DNA from: Lichenostomus cassidix | Taxonomy: Eukaryota; Chordata; Aves; Passeriformes; Meliphagidae | Assembly (NCBI GenBank): GCA_008360975.2 | Contig: VLJF02000046.1 | Location: 3,286,001 to 3,350,000, forward strand | DNA: 64,000 nt | Reading direction: 5' to 3' | Shown here: piece by piece, positions 45,280-57,217 of the stretch | Layout: the number at the start of each line of letters is the position of its first letter | Numbering within the stretch: the first letter of the stretch is position 1 | Made by a program: the position numbers and the translations under genes | The notes under the pieces: generated by a model | Database searches by the model: none | The model's input: the letters and a program-made list of their open reading frames with translations, nothing else | Told to the model about the DNA's origin: nothing

Positions 45280-45735
45280 TTTGTACTCCTTCGTTCCACC
45301 AGGCCTTTCTGTGTCACTATGGACCTTTGGTTCAATGAGGTTCCTTACCCAACAATGGTCTCCTTAGTTCCAAAGAGTCCCAATGGACACTTGGTTCCAC
45401 AAAGCCCAGCTGGGTAACAGTGGGCTTCATGATTTCATGAGGAATACGAAAGCTTTGCATAAACAATGAGCAAGACCATGGTCTTCTTGGATCTGCACTG
45501 TCACACTGGACGATGAGATCCATGAAGTCCCATAATGTCACAATGGATATTTGGTTCCATGGGGCCCCACAGTGTCACCATGGACCCTCGGTTCTATGAG
45601 TTCCCTCAGTGTCACACTGGTCCCTTGGCTCCATGTGGCCCCAGAGTGTCATAATGGCCCCTTGGCTCCATGAGGCCCCATACTGTCACAAGGGTTCCCT
45701 TGGTTCCATGAGCCCCAAAGTGTCACAATGGTCTC
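45280..45735. repeat. 36-38 bp satellite, short array
   Basis: TGTCACAATGG/TTGGTTCCATGAGG units. It contains internally the ATGAGGAATACGAAAGCTTTGCATAAACAATGAGC segment that ends the large arrays at 18.5 and 33.2 kb, so it probably preserves a piece of the same composite. Confidence 0.85.
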
Positions 45736-46037
45736 CTTTTTTCTTCAGCAACCAGGAGCAAACCCCACTGCCAGGGCCAAATGCCTGAGAAGAAGGAGCA
45801 AAGGGGGGACATCTGGAATAATGGATTTTGTCTTCCCAGGTCACAGTGCCATGGGATGTGGCCCTGCTGTCCTGGAGATGGCTGAACACAGCCTGCCCAT
45901 GGGAAGGGGTGAAAAATAACAACCTCTGTCCATGGAACTACAGCAGCAGAGAGGTCAGGCAGAAGGCTGGGTTTAAAAGACTGGCACCAGCACAGGAAGC
46001 ATCAATCAAGGGCATTTTCTTGAAAGCTGACATTTTA
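45736..46037. other. Unassigned, no gene recognised
   Basis: Host-like sequence between the satellite and the solo LTR. Short frames only. Confidence 0.4.
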
Positions 46038-46042
46038 GGCAT

Positions 46043-46603
46043 TGTTATAGATTGAGCCTCATTATCCAATCAGAGACGTAGATCCAATTAAAGAATTTAT
46101 TAATTAAAAAGCAAGCGGATATCAGTAAAGACAGCGCTGGACGGGCAGAGGTTCAAGCATACCTCTATGCACCGCACCCCGGCTTACAGAGGATGAACTT
46201 TTATAACCCTTTCGTATCCCACTCTCTCCGTATGCCTTGATTGGCGTGTCTTCATGAATCCTTGATTGGCTGCTGAGTCGTCTAGGCTGTCGTGCTCTGC
46301 TTTGTGTGGTTGTTACTGGGCCTTCTGGGATGGTCTCACCGTGGGGGTTGCACAGGGCTCTTGGTAGGGGGAGGTTTTATGGCCCCTGAGTCAAATTCTT
46401 TTTGTATCTGTCTCGTGGGGGTTGGGCAGTGCCGCTTGTAAGCATCCTGTGGGGGTTGCAGAGCCACTAGCTTGTTTAAGTATATTGGTTTAAAGCAAGA
46501 ATCGTTTTTATAACAGCAAAAAGAAAAATAAATGGAAAGGCAATTTAAGACTTATCACCCTTTTCAAACAGTTCGTGAACTAAACTGATTGTAATTTATT
46601 ACA
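46043..46603 (-). mobile_element. Solo LTR (class I-like), minus strand, 5-bp target duplication
   Basis: 561 bp; minus strand TGTAATAAATTACA...CAATCTATAACA. The target duplication GGCAT is at 46038-46042 and 46604-46608. TATAAAA at 46199-46205 and AATAAA at 46096-46101 on the minus strand. Same family as 47515-48120, which points the other way. Confidence 0.9.
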
Positions 46604-46859
46604 GGCATGGAGCACCAAATACCAAGTTAAACTGTTTCAGCTTTCTGTGTACCCTGAGAACAGCTGGAATCTTTTCAGCAGTCTGTGCTGTTCCATCCCT
46701 TACTTAGTTCGAGGATGTTGGATCTTTCAGCAGGCTCTGCTATGCGGGGAGGTTTCTCTTCTGAGGCAGGCTCTAAAAATTGAATAAAACAGCGGCATAC
46801 GGCAGAGCACAAAGGAAGCAACTAGCTGATAATTTCAAAATCTGCCCTTGCAGTGACAT

Positions 46860-47514
46860 TTCTCGAGTGACCCTCAGCACCCCGGGCTGCAAACAAAGCC
46901 CGCTCGGGCCGAGCACAAGATCCCCACGCAGCGCTGAGCAACAGCTGGAGCCCAGCAGGGCCTTGGAGGAGGCAGGGCGAGCCCCGGGCCGGTTCCAAAG
47001 GGGCTGCGGGGCTGAGGGCGATGGCGCCGAGTGCCCTGCCCGTGTGTGCCCTGGGCTCTGCGGCGCCCCGGGGACACAGCCCGGTGCCGGGGCTCGGTCC
47101 TGCTGCCACAAGGGCGCTGCCGAGGGCTCCCCGCCCGCCGGGGCCGGGCCCGGGGGCTGAGGGGCGGCCGCCGCCCGCTGCGGCGCCTTGTCCGGGCTGG
47201 AGAAGGGCTCGGGGCCGGGCCAGCGGCGGCAGCGGCGGCGGCGGCGGGGTCGCTCCTCCGCGCAGGGCGTTTGCGCTTCAGCCGCAGCAGCGCCGGCGGC
47301 TCCTTGGAGCCGGGCGAGTGCCCGGGCTCGGCGGGGGCGGCCATGGCCGAGCGGGGCAATGCCGGAGGAGCCGCGGTCCCGTCTTGGCGCCAAAGGGCAC
47401 CCGCTCGGCCCCGGGGCGGCGCTGAGGGAGCGGCGCCGCCATTGCTGCCGCCATTGCTCAGGGGCGCTGAGGGGAGCGCGGCTCCCGCCAGCCCTGCTCG
47501 GCTGTGCAGGGGAG
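46860..47514. promoter_or_regulatory. CpG-rich island, candidate promoter
   Basis: Strongly GC- and CpG-rich with GGCGGC runs, GC-box-like GGGGCGG and a CGGCCATGGCC context at about 47338-47348. Two CAATGGCGGC motifs on the minus strand (about 47436-47458) resemble YY1 sites found just downstream of transcription starts. Open frames exist on both strands (for example minus 46773-47543) but show only low-complexity Ala/Pro/Arg sequence. A host 5' exon is possible, but no coding exon could be confirmed. Confidence 0.55.
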
Positions 47515-48120
47515 TGTGATAGATTACAGAAGGTATAGTTCACGAAGAATTAATAAGTTGAATTCTTAACTCTTGCTTCTTTACTTTTGCTGAGTTTTGC
47601 TTTGACAGAAATAGCTTTTGTTTTAAAACTAAACCGTTACACTTAAGGCTCGCGAAACGACCTTGTACAAGCACAGCACAGCAACTCCCTTTACAAGGCA
47701 GCCCCGACTTAAGAAAGCCCCCACCACAAGGCCGGTCAGCAGCCTTGAGCAATTCCCACGAAGCAGTCACAGCTTAACCGCTATGCAAGAGAACCCCCAC
47801 CCCCCCCGAGAGCCCTGCGCACCCCACGGTAAAAAAACCATGATCAAACAACGCAGAGAACGCCAACACTAGACGACTCAATGGCCAATCAAGACACCCG
47901 AAGGGCCGTCAATCGGGACCCACGAGGGGACGCGAAGGGAGGGAGTGAAAAGGCGTATAAAAGAAAATTGCTTGCAACCTTTGGGCGCGGTGCGGTAGGA
48001 TAGCAAGGGACTGGTCTCCCCCCGCCCAGCGCTCTTTTGGCTGATAACTGCTTGCTCAATTAATAAATTCTCTAATTGGATCTACGTCTCTGATTGGTTT
48101 TTGAGACCCAACCTATCACA
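47515..48120 (+). mobile_element. Solo LTR (class I-like), plus strand, 5-bp target duplication
   Basis: 606 bp, TGTGATAGATTACA...CAACCTATCACA. Target duplication GGGAG at 47510-47514 and 48121-48125. TATAAAA at 47956-47962 and AATAAA at 48062-48067. Its ends match the LTR at 46043-46603 in inverted orientation. Confidence 0.9.
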
Positions 48121-48200
48121 GGGAGAGAGACAGAGGGAATGAAGACAGAGGGAATGAAGACAGAGGGAGTGAAGACAGAGGGAATGAAGTCAGAAAGACT
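48121..48200. repeat. 15-bp ACAGAGGGAATGAAG tandem repeat
   Basis: Four to five units right after the solo LTR target repeat. Confidence 0.8.
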
Positions 48201-49684
48201 AAAGACAGGCACTGCTGCTGAAGAACGTCTCTGCAGTTCCAAATGCCTTCACAGCGGCCCGAATGGCTGTGCTCGGGGTGTCAATATCGCCGTACGGCTG
48301 CCCTGGGGAGAAATCCCCTGTGGAGATACAGGGACCGGCTGTGTGAGATGGGATGCCAAACACACAGGGTTTGGTGCTACTGGGCTAAAGAAACAAGTTT
48401 TTCAGTCTCTTTGGGATAGAAAACTAGTTTTGATTGCATTAGTCTGTTGTACATGGGGTTTAAAAGGTGTAATTAATACTAAAAGAAGTAATGATAAATA
48501 TCTGTGGTTCAAAAGGCATAAATCAGTAGTTAGGAACAACATATTTACTGGCAAAATAATTAATGAAAGAAAATCTGTACAATAAAAAATCCCCAAACCT
48601 TTCTTGCAGTTTTGTCAGAGGTTGATCTTGTTTTTTTTTAAACTCTTAAATTTCTTGTTTCCTCTTATCTGCATTATTTTGCAAACATTGAAGCTAAAAT
48701 GAGCAACATCAGGAAAAAATCAGCAGTTGAGTACAAAGCCTCAGAATAAATTTGGAACTACCAGAGAATTCATGTGCTTTAGACACGTGCACACCGGTGC
48801 CTAAAAGCATCACTCCTTTTCAAGGCTGAATTACATCACACAAGTAATAGAACCAGATTTACTTCATATTTACTCCTTCCCATGCATCATTTATGAAGAA
48901 TCTGCTCCAAGTCCACTGAGTGATAGAAGACAGATCAAGTGTAGCTCTAGATAATCTATTCCCATTGAAATTTCCCAAGTCTTTACACTGGTTTGAAGTT
49001 CCTGTTTCCACTGTTTGAGCCACCAGAGTGAAAAGGAGCAGCACAGCTGAACAAGAAAAGATACTTTTGCCCTCAGACCAGAGAAAGTAGGAAGGCACAT
49101 GAGTCTTGCACACAGGGAGGTCTTTTGTCCATTCCAAGAAAAAGGCATCCATCTGTGGCAGAGATTTGTTGAATTCTGGGAAACAGTGTAGGTCAAACAC
49201 TTCTAGCAATGCCACAGACTAAATCACTGAATTTTGAGAATTAGCCCTGTTTCTGACACACCTTTAACCTGTCATTATTGCTGCCTCTGGCCTCTGTTTC
49301 ACAGTTGTTGCCAAACTTCACCCTTGCTGGGACAGTTCCTCTTTGCTTGGCTGCCCCACACCAGCAGCCCCTGACTGACCCAGCAGAGAGCCCAACCTGC
49401 AGGTGGGACCACACCTGACCTCCCCAAAGCCTCTGCTCTGGGCTGGAGCCCTGCAGGGCAGCTCCACAAACAACAGCTCCTTTTCCCATTGCGTGAGTCT
49501 CCTTGGGCATGGAAAAGAAATAAATGAGAATTCCTGCCTTCTCCTCTCTCAGTGCTGCGTAAGCCATCAAATGTCCCTCCTGGTGCTCCCAGGGACAGGA
49601 ATGCTGGCTATGGACTGTCTGCTGTTGGATATCGGGCAGGGAAGGAGGGAGACATTTGGTTGTCCCTGTAAACAGAAGAAATGG
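48201..49684. other. Unassigned, no gene recognised
   Basis: No repeat or domain recognised; scattered short frames on both strands. 48859-49215 minus (118 codons) has no known motif. Confidence 0.4.
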
Positions 49685-49925
49685 ATGAACAGGACAAGAG
49701 GAAAGGGCCTCAAGCTGTGCCAGGGGAGGCTCAGATTGGCCAGGAAAGGGTGGTCAGGCCTTGGAAGGGGCTGCCCAGGGAGGTGTTGGAGTCTCCATCG
49801 CTGGCAGTGTCCAAGGAATGACTGGATGTGACACTCAGTGCTCTGGGCTGGGTGACAAGGTGGGGATTGGTCACAAGTTGGACTCGATGGCCTTGGAAGG
49901 GATCTTGAGCAGCTCTAAGATGGAG
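49685..49925 (+). mobile_element. CR1 LINE 3'-end fragment
   Basis: Follows the CR1 order: GGCCTCAAGCTGTGCCAGGGGAGG, AAGGGTGGTCAGGCCTTGG, GGCTGCCCAGGGAGGTGTTGGAGTCTCCATC and TTGGACTCGATGGCCTTGG. It is 5'-truncated and lacks the terminal ATTCTRTG repeats. Confidence 0.87.
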
Positions 49926-51349
49926 CAGCCATGGGGGTTTGGCAGGTGGCAAGGACAGCACTGACAGCAGGATCCAGCCCAGGGGCTGTGGAGCTCCAAC
50001 TGCCCTCAGGGCTGCTGCCACCTTCTCCCAGCCCTGCCCTAGGGCATCAGGATCTGGGAAGGGCCTAGGCTGAGCCCTGTCAGGGCAGAAGGGTGTGTGG
50101 CCAGGCTGGCAGCACTGGTGTGGGGCAGCTGTGCCAGCAGGGCCAGGACAGGGTCTGTGTTCCCAGGGAGGGGCAGCAGGAAGAGCTCCAGGTTACCTGT
50201 GAGGGACAATGAGGGCAGAGGGGTGTCAGTGGGGGCTGGCAGGGGGAGCACAGAGCCTGGGCAGGGAGCTGCAATCCCTGCCTCAGCTGCGTCGTGCTCT
50301 GTTCCCTGCACAGATTAGGACCAGCATGGGCAGAACATAGATTCCAGGGGTATGTGGGATATTCGTGATCAGCACTTCCTGGCTGATCCTGTTGGCTGCT
50401 GCTCCCTCCTGGCCATGGAAAAGCTGAGGGGAATGTTCCTGGCACGAGGGTCTCCTGGGCTCCCTGCAGATCTGGGCTCTGGCTCTGGCTCCATTCTCCG
50501 TGTTCCAGCCCTTCAGGACACGATTGATAACAGCAGCCCCATTGTCTCAAGCCTGGAAATTCAAACCCCAAAATTCCTCCTTGTTGCACAGAGAGCTCCA
50601 AACTCCAGATTCCAGCAGCTGCCAGACCAGCCCCGGAATGGTGGGGAGTAGGGAGCCTCCTGCATGGGGCAGCTGCCTGAGTGCAGCCCTGCACTGCTGG
50701 TGCCCAGGGTGGGTCGGGAAGCCCAGCCCAGGGCAGTCAGAGGTGGCTGGGTCCTGCACACAGGGAAGATGGAGGAGCCCATTTAGAAGCAGAACTGGGT
50801 GGTCCCGAGGCTGGGGAACAGCAGCTGCGGCTCGGGGACTCCTTGGGTGCCCTGGTGAGTGGCAGGAGTGGAGGGGATGGAGGAAGAGGGGCTTGGAGGG
50901 GCTGGTGGATGAGCAGCAGATGGCTCAGCCTGCTGCTCCCCTGGGCTTGCAGGGAGAGATCAATGCATGGCCCAGGATCACATCTCCCGGTGGGCTGAGC
51001 TGGTGAGAGACTGGGGCCAGAGAGAGAAGCTGAGGTGGGATGGGCAGGGATGAGCTGAGGCGCAGGAATATGGAAGCCTGGACAGTGAAGGGGGAGTGGG
51101 TGTGGGGTCACCAGGGGACACAGAGCATCACAGCTGGGGAATGCCCAGCCCCGGTGGGGAGGGGAAGGGGGGCATTTGGGCATCCCCTGGGTGGGGACTG
51201 CCAGACCTCCTTGCAGCATTAGTCCCACTGATGGCATCGTGGTCACCCCGCAGCCCAATGCCCCTGTTTGCCTCTAGGGCTGGTGCTGCTCATCAGGGTG
51301 TTCTCCTGTGGCTTTCCACATTAGCCTCTATCTCCTGGAATGATTCAAT
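49926..51349. other. Unassigned GC-rich DNA, no exon confirmed
   Basis: Many short GC-rich frames. Donor-like CTGGTGAGT near 50850 exists, but no coding match could be made. It may be intron or flank of the kinase-like remnant downstream. Confidence 0.35.
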
Positions 51350-51399
51350 CTCCCCAACAGCTCCACAATGCTGATGGAGTGTCTTAAGTGCTCACAGGC

Positions 51400-51641
51400 C
51401 CTCCATGATTCCTGAGGGAGCAGAGGTTCCTGCCGGAGGAGGTGGCCCCAGCGCTGTTCCCCCAGGTGCTGGAGGATCCTGAGAACATCATCCTGACTGC
51501 AGGGTCCTGAGAACATCATCCATGATATGTGAAGCCTGAGAACATAATATTGGAGCCAGCCACAGGTGTGGCTAAGCTGATGGACTTTGGCTGGGGCTGT
51601 TCCTCAAGGCCATAATCTACCTGACAATCAGCTGGTTGTCA
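51400..51641 (+). pseudogene. PIM-like serine/threonine kinase pseudo-exon
   Basis: Two separated pieces of a PIM-type kinase domain. FLPEEVAPALFPQVLE (about 51430-51477) matches the helix before the catalytic loop. ENIILEPATGVAKLMDFGWG (about 51539-51600) covers the Asn/Asp segment and the DFG metal-binding motif. The HRDIKD catalytic loop is missing. In its place a 28-29 bp stretch with CCTGAGAACATCATC is repeated three times and brings stops. A good splice donor TCAG/GTGAGC ends the segment at about 51641. The family regulates growth signalling by phosphorylation; this copy is non-functional. Family assignment is by recalled consensus. Confidence 0.62.
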
Positions 51642-52337
51642 GGTGAGCCCAGCCCCAGGGCCTGGCTGGGCACCAGAGGTTCCCCTTTGCTGGGATTTTG
51701 ATGGTTTCATTCTTCAGCCACTGCCAAGTTGCTGTTTGGCACGGGGGGCCCTGTGGGGGTGGATTTTGTGGAACTGGAGGTGGCTCCTGGTCCTGCTGAC
51801 AACCTGTGCCACCTCCTGGCCCTGGGCTGGGGCTGGGGCAGGGGCAGGGGCAGGGGGAACCAACCCAGCAAAACCAAACCTTCTTAGGGGGAGCAGAGGG
51901 GGCAGTTCAGAACCTGTGTGCTGGCTGGTTTGCTTTGCAGGCTGTGGGGTGTGGGGCTGCTTCTGAGTGGTGCAGATCTGAAGTTCTCCTTGTGGGAGTG
52001 CACAGAGCCCTGCTGTGAGCTGAGAGAAGCTGCCCAGTGCTGAGAGGTCTGGAGAGAAGCAGGCTGTCAGGAGTGGCTTTGGTTTGTGTGTGTCCCTTCC
52101 AGAGGCACAGAGTTCCAAGCTGCAGCTTCAAGTGAATAAATCAAAGCCACTAAATGAACCTTGAGGGTTTCTCTAAGTGGCCACTTCCATCCTTCCTTAG
52201 CTACAGCTCTGAGGAAACAGAGCACAGCCACTTTTCCAGCACTATTCCACAGGACACTGTCAGCTTGAGAGTGTGGAATTCTTGTGCTTGGTTTCCTCAT
52301 TCCAGCTGCCTTTAGCAGGCTTTGTTTTTGTCCTCAG

Positions 52338-52520
52338 CTGATTTTGGCCTCTCTGCCCAGCTTGGCCCTGAGCAGGATAAATGGAGTTCAATGGTAGGGA
52401 CTGCTCAGGGGATGGCCCCTGCTGGGAGCAGTGGTGCTCAGGGCCCCAAGGTGGACATCTGGTCACTTGGGATGGTAGCAGTAGAGATGGTGGAAGGAGA
52501 ACCTCCTTACTTTAGGGAAC
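52338..52520 (+). pseudogene. PAK-like kinase exon remnant
   Basis: An acceptor (T-rich, TCCTCAG) at 52337 opens an intact frame: [23 protein letters not shown], then [24 protein letters not shown]. This is the activation segment and following helices of a group I p21-activated kinase: DFG, the SSMVGT phospho-site region, and WSLG. The usual MAPE motif reads MAPA, removing the conserved Glu. Similarity stops abruptly after EPPYF, and the frame ends at 52562-52564. No other PAK exon was found nearby. It is probably a truncated paralogue; PAK- and PIM-like duplicates are frequent in songbird assemblies as I recall. Confidence 0.68.
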
Positions 52521-53437
52521 TCAGGAACTCCTTTTCAACTCCATTGAAAAGGAGTTATATTTAGCTAGGAATCTTGTAGTCCTTTAATTTCATAGGGAGC
52601 TGTGCCATGGTGAGTTAAGGGATTTATGGTTTTGTGACTTTGCTATATCAGATGTTTTCAGTCTAGATCTGTGTTTAGTTTAACAAGATAAATACCCTGA
52701 GAAAATTAGGGAGTAACTTTTAAGGCATAGACACTCCAGAATGCTTGACTAATGCATTGCACCTGGTGAGGTGTAATTTCAAAAGCCTATATACACTAGA
52801 GAGATTAATCAGTAGAGGATTGTTTAGCTAAGAGATTGAATTTATTAGAGTATTGTTAAAGTAGAGAAGATCTCAGTTATCTTTTAACTAGAAATAGCTG
52901 AGTTCTCATAACATTAATTAAAGCTGTAAGGTTTAAAAATCTGGGACTCAGCAGAATTGGACCACACAGGCACTGAAGGAGGGCAAGCTGCAAGAGTTGA
53001 CCTAGAGGACTTTGTTACTTTATTTTCTGATAAAGTAACAAAAGCCCCTCCCCAAAATTACCAGAAAAGGGCTCTTGATGACAGCCTTGTTCCACGGAAG
53101 AACAGCAAAGGGAACCTGGATACTTGTGGCAGGACAGGTTGGGTGGGCTCAGGAGTGTGGTGGGGGAGGGGGGCATGGGAAAGTCTTGAGTGTTTCAATG
53201 TAGATAAACCCTGGGAAGTGCTTGTTTCGTTGGACATGATTTTTGGCAAATGTTTCCATGTCCCTGATTTTGGCCAAGGTCATTTTTGTAATGTTCTACT
53301 CAGTGAGCCTTTAGCTGCTGAGTTCTAACGTTCTTTGTTTCACCATGGCAAGAGGCAAATTTTTGAGGGTTACTTTCTAACATGTTGTCTGTCTTTCCTA
53401 ATTCCTGCTTGGATGAGAAAGACGAGTCATCACCATA
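52521..53437. other. Unassigned AT-rich DNA
   Basis: No domain or repeat recognised; it may be the intron or flank of the PAK-like remnant. Confidence 0.35.
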
Positions 53438-53745
53438 AGAAGAAAAGCATGGAGCCCCAGTGTTTCGAAGGCAGATGAAAGGCGGCCACCAGAGACCAAG
53501 GCAGCCAAATCTGTCTGCTCTGGTAGCTTTTGTCTGGGAGAAACCCTGGCATATAGGGAATTTTGGAAGAGTACCAATTTTGGCCATGAGCACCTGGACA
53601 GAAGGGATGATTCTTCTCCATAAGAAGGAATGCATGGACCTCCAGTGTTTAAGGGGCAGATGAGAAGCGACCCTTGCCATGGTCAGCTGCACCAAAAAGG
53701 TGGCCTTTGGGAGGCCAAGCAAGCCAGACCTGTTCCATGTTCCAT
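53438..53745. repeat. ~181-bp tandem repeat, under two units
   Basis: AAGCATGGAGCCCCAGTGTTTCGAAGGCAGATGAAAGGCG at about 53448 and its variant GAATGCATGGACCTCCAGTG...GGCAGATGAGAAGCG about 181 bp later. The second unit is cut off by the satellite at 53755. Confidence 0.7.
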
Positions 53746-53754
53746 GCTCCCTTT

Positions 53755-55900
53755 GAAACATGGGGCCCTGCAGTGTCACATTTGCCCCTTGGTTCCATTC
53801 AGCCCTGTAGTGTCAGATTGCATCCTTGGTTCCACAAGGCCCCATTGTGTCACTGCGCCTTTTTTTCCATAGGGTCCTGTAGTGTCACAATGGCCCCTTG
53901 TTTCCGTGGGGCCTTGCAGTGTGAAAATGGTTTCCTTGGTTCCATGGAGCTGCACAGTGACAAAATGGCCCCTTGGTTCCATGAGGCCTCAGAGTGTCAT
54001 AGTGGTGTCCATGATTCCATATAGTCCTGCAGTGTCACGATGGCCCCACAGATCTATTGTGCTCCTCAGGATCACAGTGTCCCTTTGGTTGCATGAGGCG
54101 CAGCTGTGTCACACTGGCACCTTGCTTCCATGAGGCCTTGAAGTGCCACAGTGGTTTCCTTGGTACCGCAGTATCACAATGAACCCTTAGTTCCATGGGG
54201 ACTCACAGTGTCAGAATGGTCTCATTGCTTCCATGCGGTCCTGTAGTGTCACAATGGACTCCTTTGTCACAATGGACACAAGGTTCTGCTTGATTCAACA
54301 AGGCCTTGAAGTGTCATAATGGTCTCCAGTATTCCATGAGGCCCCACAATGTCAGAATGGACCTTTTGTTCTATGAGTCCCCACACTGTTAGATGAATCC
54401 TTAGTTCTATGGGGCCCAGTAGTGTCAGAATGGTCCCCTTGGTTCAGTAGTGCCACACAGTGCCACAATTGCCCCTTGGCCTGACAAGACCCCATAGCGT
54501 CACTATGGTTCCTTGCCTCCATGAGGCCTTGTAGTGTCACAGTGGATTCCTTGGATCCATGGGGCTGCAAAGTGTCACAATGGCCCCTTGGTTCCATTGA
54601 GCCCCACAGTGACATAATGGCCCCTTGGTTCCATTGAGTCCCATAGGGTCACTATGGTCCTCTTGGTTCAACAAGGCCCTGAAGTGCTATAAGTGCTTGG
54701 TTCCGTGAGGTCTTGAAGTATAAAAATGGCCTCCATGGTTTCATGAGGCCCTGTAGTGCCACAATGGTCTTCTTGGTTCTTCACTCCCTTGGTCTCTTGG
54801 AGCCCCACAGTGTCACTATTGTGGCCTTGGTTCCATGAGGCCCTGCAGTGCCACAATGGTCCTTTGGTTCCATGAGGCCTCAAAGTGTCGTAATGGTCTC
54901 CATGGTTCCATGAGGCCCCACTGGCTCATGATGGCTTCCTTGGTTCCATGCTGTCCTGTAATGTAACAGTGGTCTCCTTGGTTCCATGGTGTCAGAATGG
55001 ACCCTTTGTCCCATGGAGCTCAAAAGTGTCACTACGGTCCCCTTGATTCCATGAGGCCCTGCCACACTGCAGTCGCCCCTTGGTTATATGAGGCCCTGCA
55101 GTGTCACAATTGGCACCTCGGTTCTATGAGGCCCAGCAGTATCAGAATGGCCCCTTTGTTCCACGGAGAACCGCAGTGTCACTATGGCTCCTTAGCTCCA
55201 TGTGGCCCCACAGTGTCACCATGGACCCTTGGTTCCATGAGGCCTTGCTGTGTCACAATGGAATTTTAGTTCCATGAGCTTTCATACTGTCAGCCATGGT
55301 CTCCTTGGTTCTGCAGAGTCCCCATGGATTCCTTTTTCCATGAGGTTCCCTAGCATAACATGGTCACCTTGATTCCATGAGGCCCTGCTATATCACAATG
55401 GACCCATGGTTCCAGGAGGTTCCATAGTTTCACCGTGGTTGCCTTGGATCTGCAGTATAACAATGGACCATTGGTTCCATGCAGCCCTGATGTGTTACAA
55501 TGGCTTTTTGGTTCCATGTGGCCCCACAGTGTCACAATGGACCCTTGGTTCCATGGGTTTCCATACTGTTTACAATGGTTCCTTTGTTCCAATGAGGACT
55601 TGCTGTGTCAAAATAGACCCTTGGTTCCTTGAAGCTCTTCAGTGTCACAATGGCCTCTTGGTTCCATGAGGTTCCATAGAGTCACAGTGGTCTCCTTGGT
55701 GTCATGAGGTCCTGCTGTGTCACAGTGGACCCATGGTTCCATGATGCCCATCTCTGTCACAATGGACTTTTGGTTCCATGGGGTTCTGTATTGTCAGCAA
55801 TGATCTCCTTGGTTCCATGGGACCCCATAGTGTCAAAATGTTTCCTTGGTTCCATGGGGTTCCGCTGTGGACTCCTTGGTTCTGTGTGGCCTTGCTTTCA
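53755..55900. repeat. 36-38 bp satellite, large array
   Basis: About 2.1 kb of TGTCACAATGG...TTGGTTCCATGAGG units with more variation than the 16- and 31-kb arrays. No gammaretroviral LTR was found at either edge. Confidence 0.9.
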
Positions 55901-56477
55901 TCAAATTGACAAAATATCAGAATAAGACTCCGTAACACTAGTTTGGTATTTAAGAGGTCATCATATATTCATCATATAATTTATCATTTACTGAGGTCCA
56001 ATGGGAGATAATTCCTAACCTTACAGGGACACCTGATTCCACAAGTGTATTGCTTATATACAGTTGCTACATGTGTATTACAATTTCACCATTACCATAA
56101 AACCCACCCAAATTTCCAGGTTTAGTCCTTATTTTTTCTGTCACTGCAACCTTCAACCAGATGTCCTCTTCTTCTCTTCCAACCATCCTCGCTGGGAAAT
56201 CAGCCCCTGCATGCCTTGTTTCCCTGCTGAAAGTTCACAGGCATAGCAAAAATTGAATTAACCCTTCGGTATCAAGCCCAAGGCTTTGTGTGCCAAGGCA
56301 GAGGCAGGCAGGACGCAGAGCTGTCAGCAAAGGAAGGGCCAGCGAGGTGGGGCAGCCGGGGGATGACGACAGCCTGCAGGGACAGAGGCACAGGGCATGG
56401 ACAGCGTAGGACAGCCTGGGCTGGAGAGGGCAGAGGGATGTGCAGGAGCTGCAAGGCCCTGACAGAGCCAACTTGTG
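55901..56477. other. Unassigned, no gene recognised
   Basis: AT-rich then GC-rich stretch up to the right arm of the inverted duplication. Confidence 0.4.
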
Positions 56478-57217
56478 CAGCACTTTGGCCATGGCTGCTG
56501 TCCCTGGCCCTGAGGCCATGAGGAGGACACAAGTGACCCTTGCAGCCCTGGGGCCTCATTGCCTCCTTGTCCCTGCCCAGCAGCCTGGCAGGGGCTGCCC
56601 CATGGTCCTGCCCTTGGCATTGCACATCCCCACATGCCAGTGCCCCGGGAAGAGCCCTGAGCACTGAGGGAGGGACAGGATCTGCCTTGCCAGGGGCTGG
56701 GGCTCAGGCCTTGGCCCTTTGCATTCCTGAAACACATCCAGGTTTGCTCAGCATCAGAGAAACCTTTGCCTTGTTTGTCCCCAGCTGTCATCACTGCTTC
56801 CAGTGTTGTGCTCTACCTGGAAACTGAGGACACTTTCTCAGTTGTGTCCCTCAGAGGGAACCATTAAAAGTAAAATAAACCTTTGAGTTTGAATCTGAGT
56901 TCTTGAGAAGTTTTTTGAAGACTCTCAGGGACTGATTCAACTATAAAAAACACCAAATCCCCAAGAGTCTCATTAAAGTCCTTGTGCTGTTGCTGTGCTG
57001 CTGAGCTGGGCTGGGCTCCTGGCACAGAGGATCTCCTGGCAACCAAGAAGAGCTTCAAAGAGGCATTTCTGCTGAGGAGCAGTTTCTCTCCCAGCCCAGC
57101 AGGGCTGAGGGTGCTGCCTGCAGGTACCTGAGAGGAGTGAAGCAGACAGAGGCTTAAAGCAACTGGAAGGACAATTCTGAGCTTATTCATGGAGAAATCT
57201 TCACAACTTCTGACACA

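Noticed and set aside
46773..47543. 256-codon minus-strand frame over the CpG island
   Set aside because: Ala/Pro/Arg-rich frames arise in any CpG island; the frame crosses into the solo LTR and has no domain.
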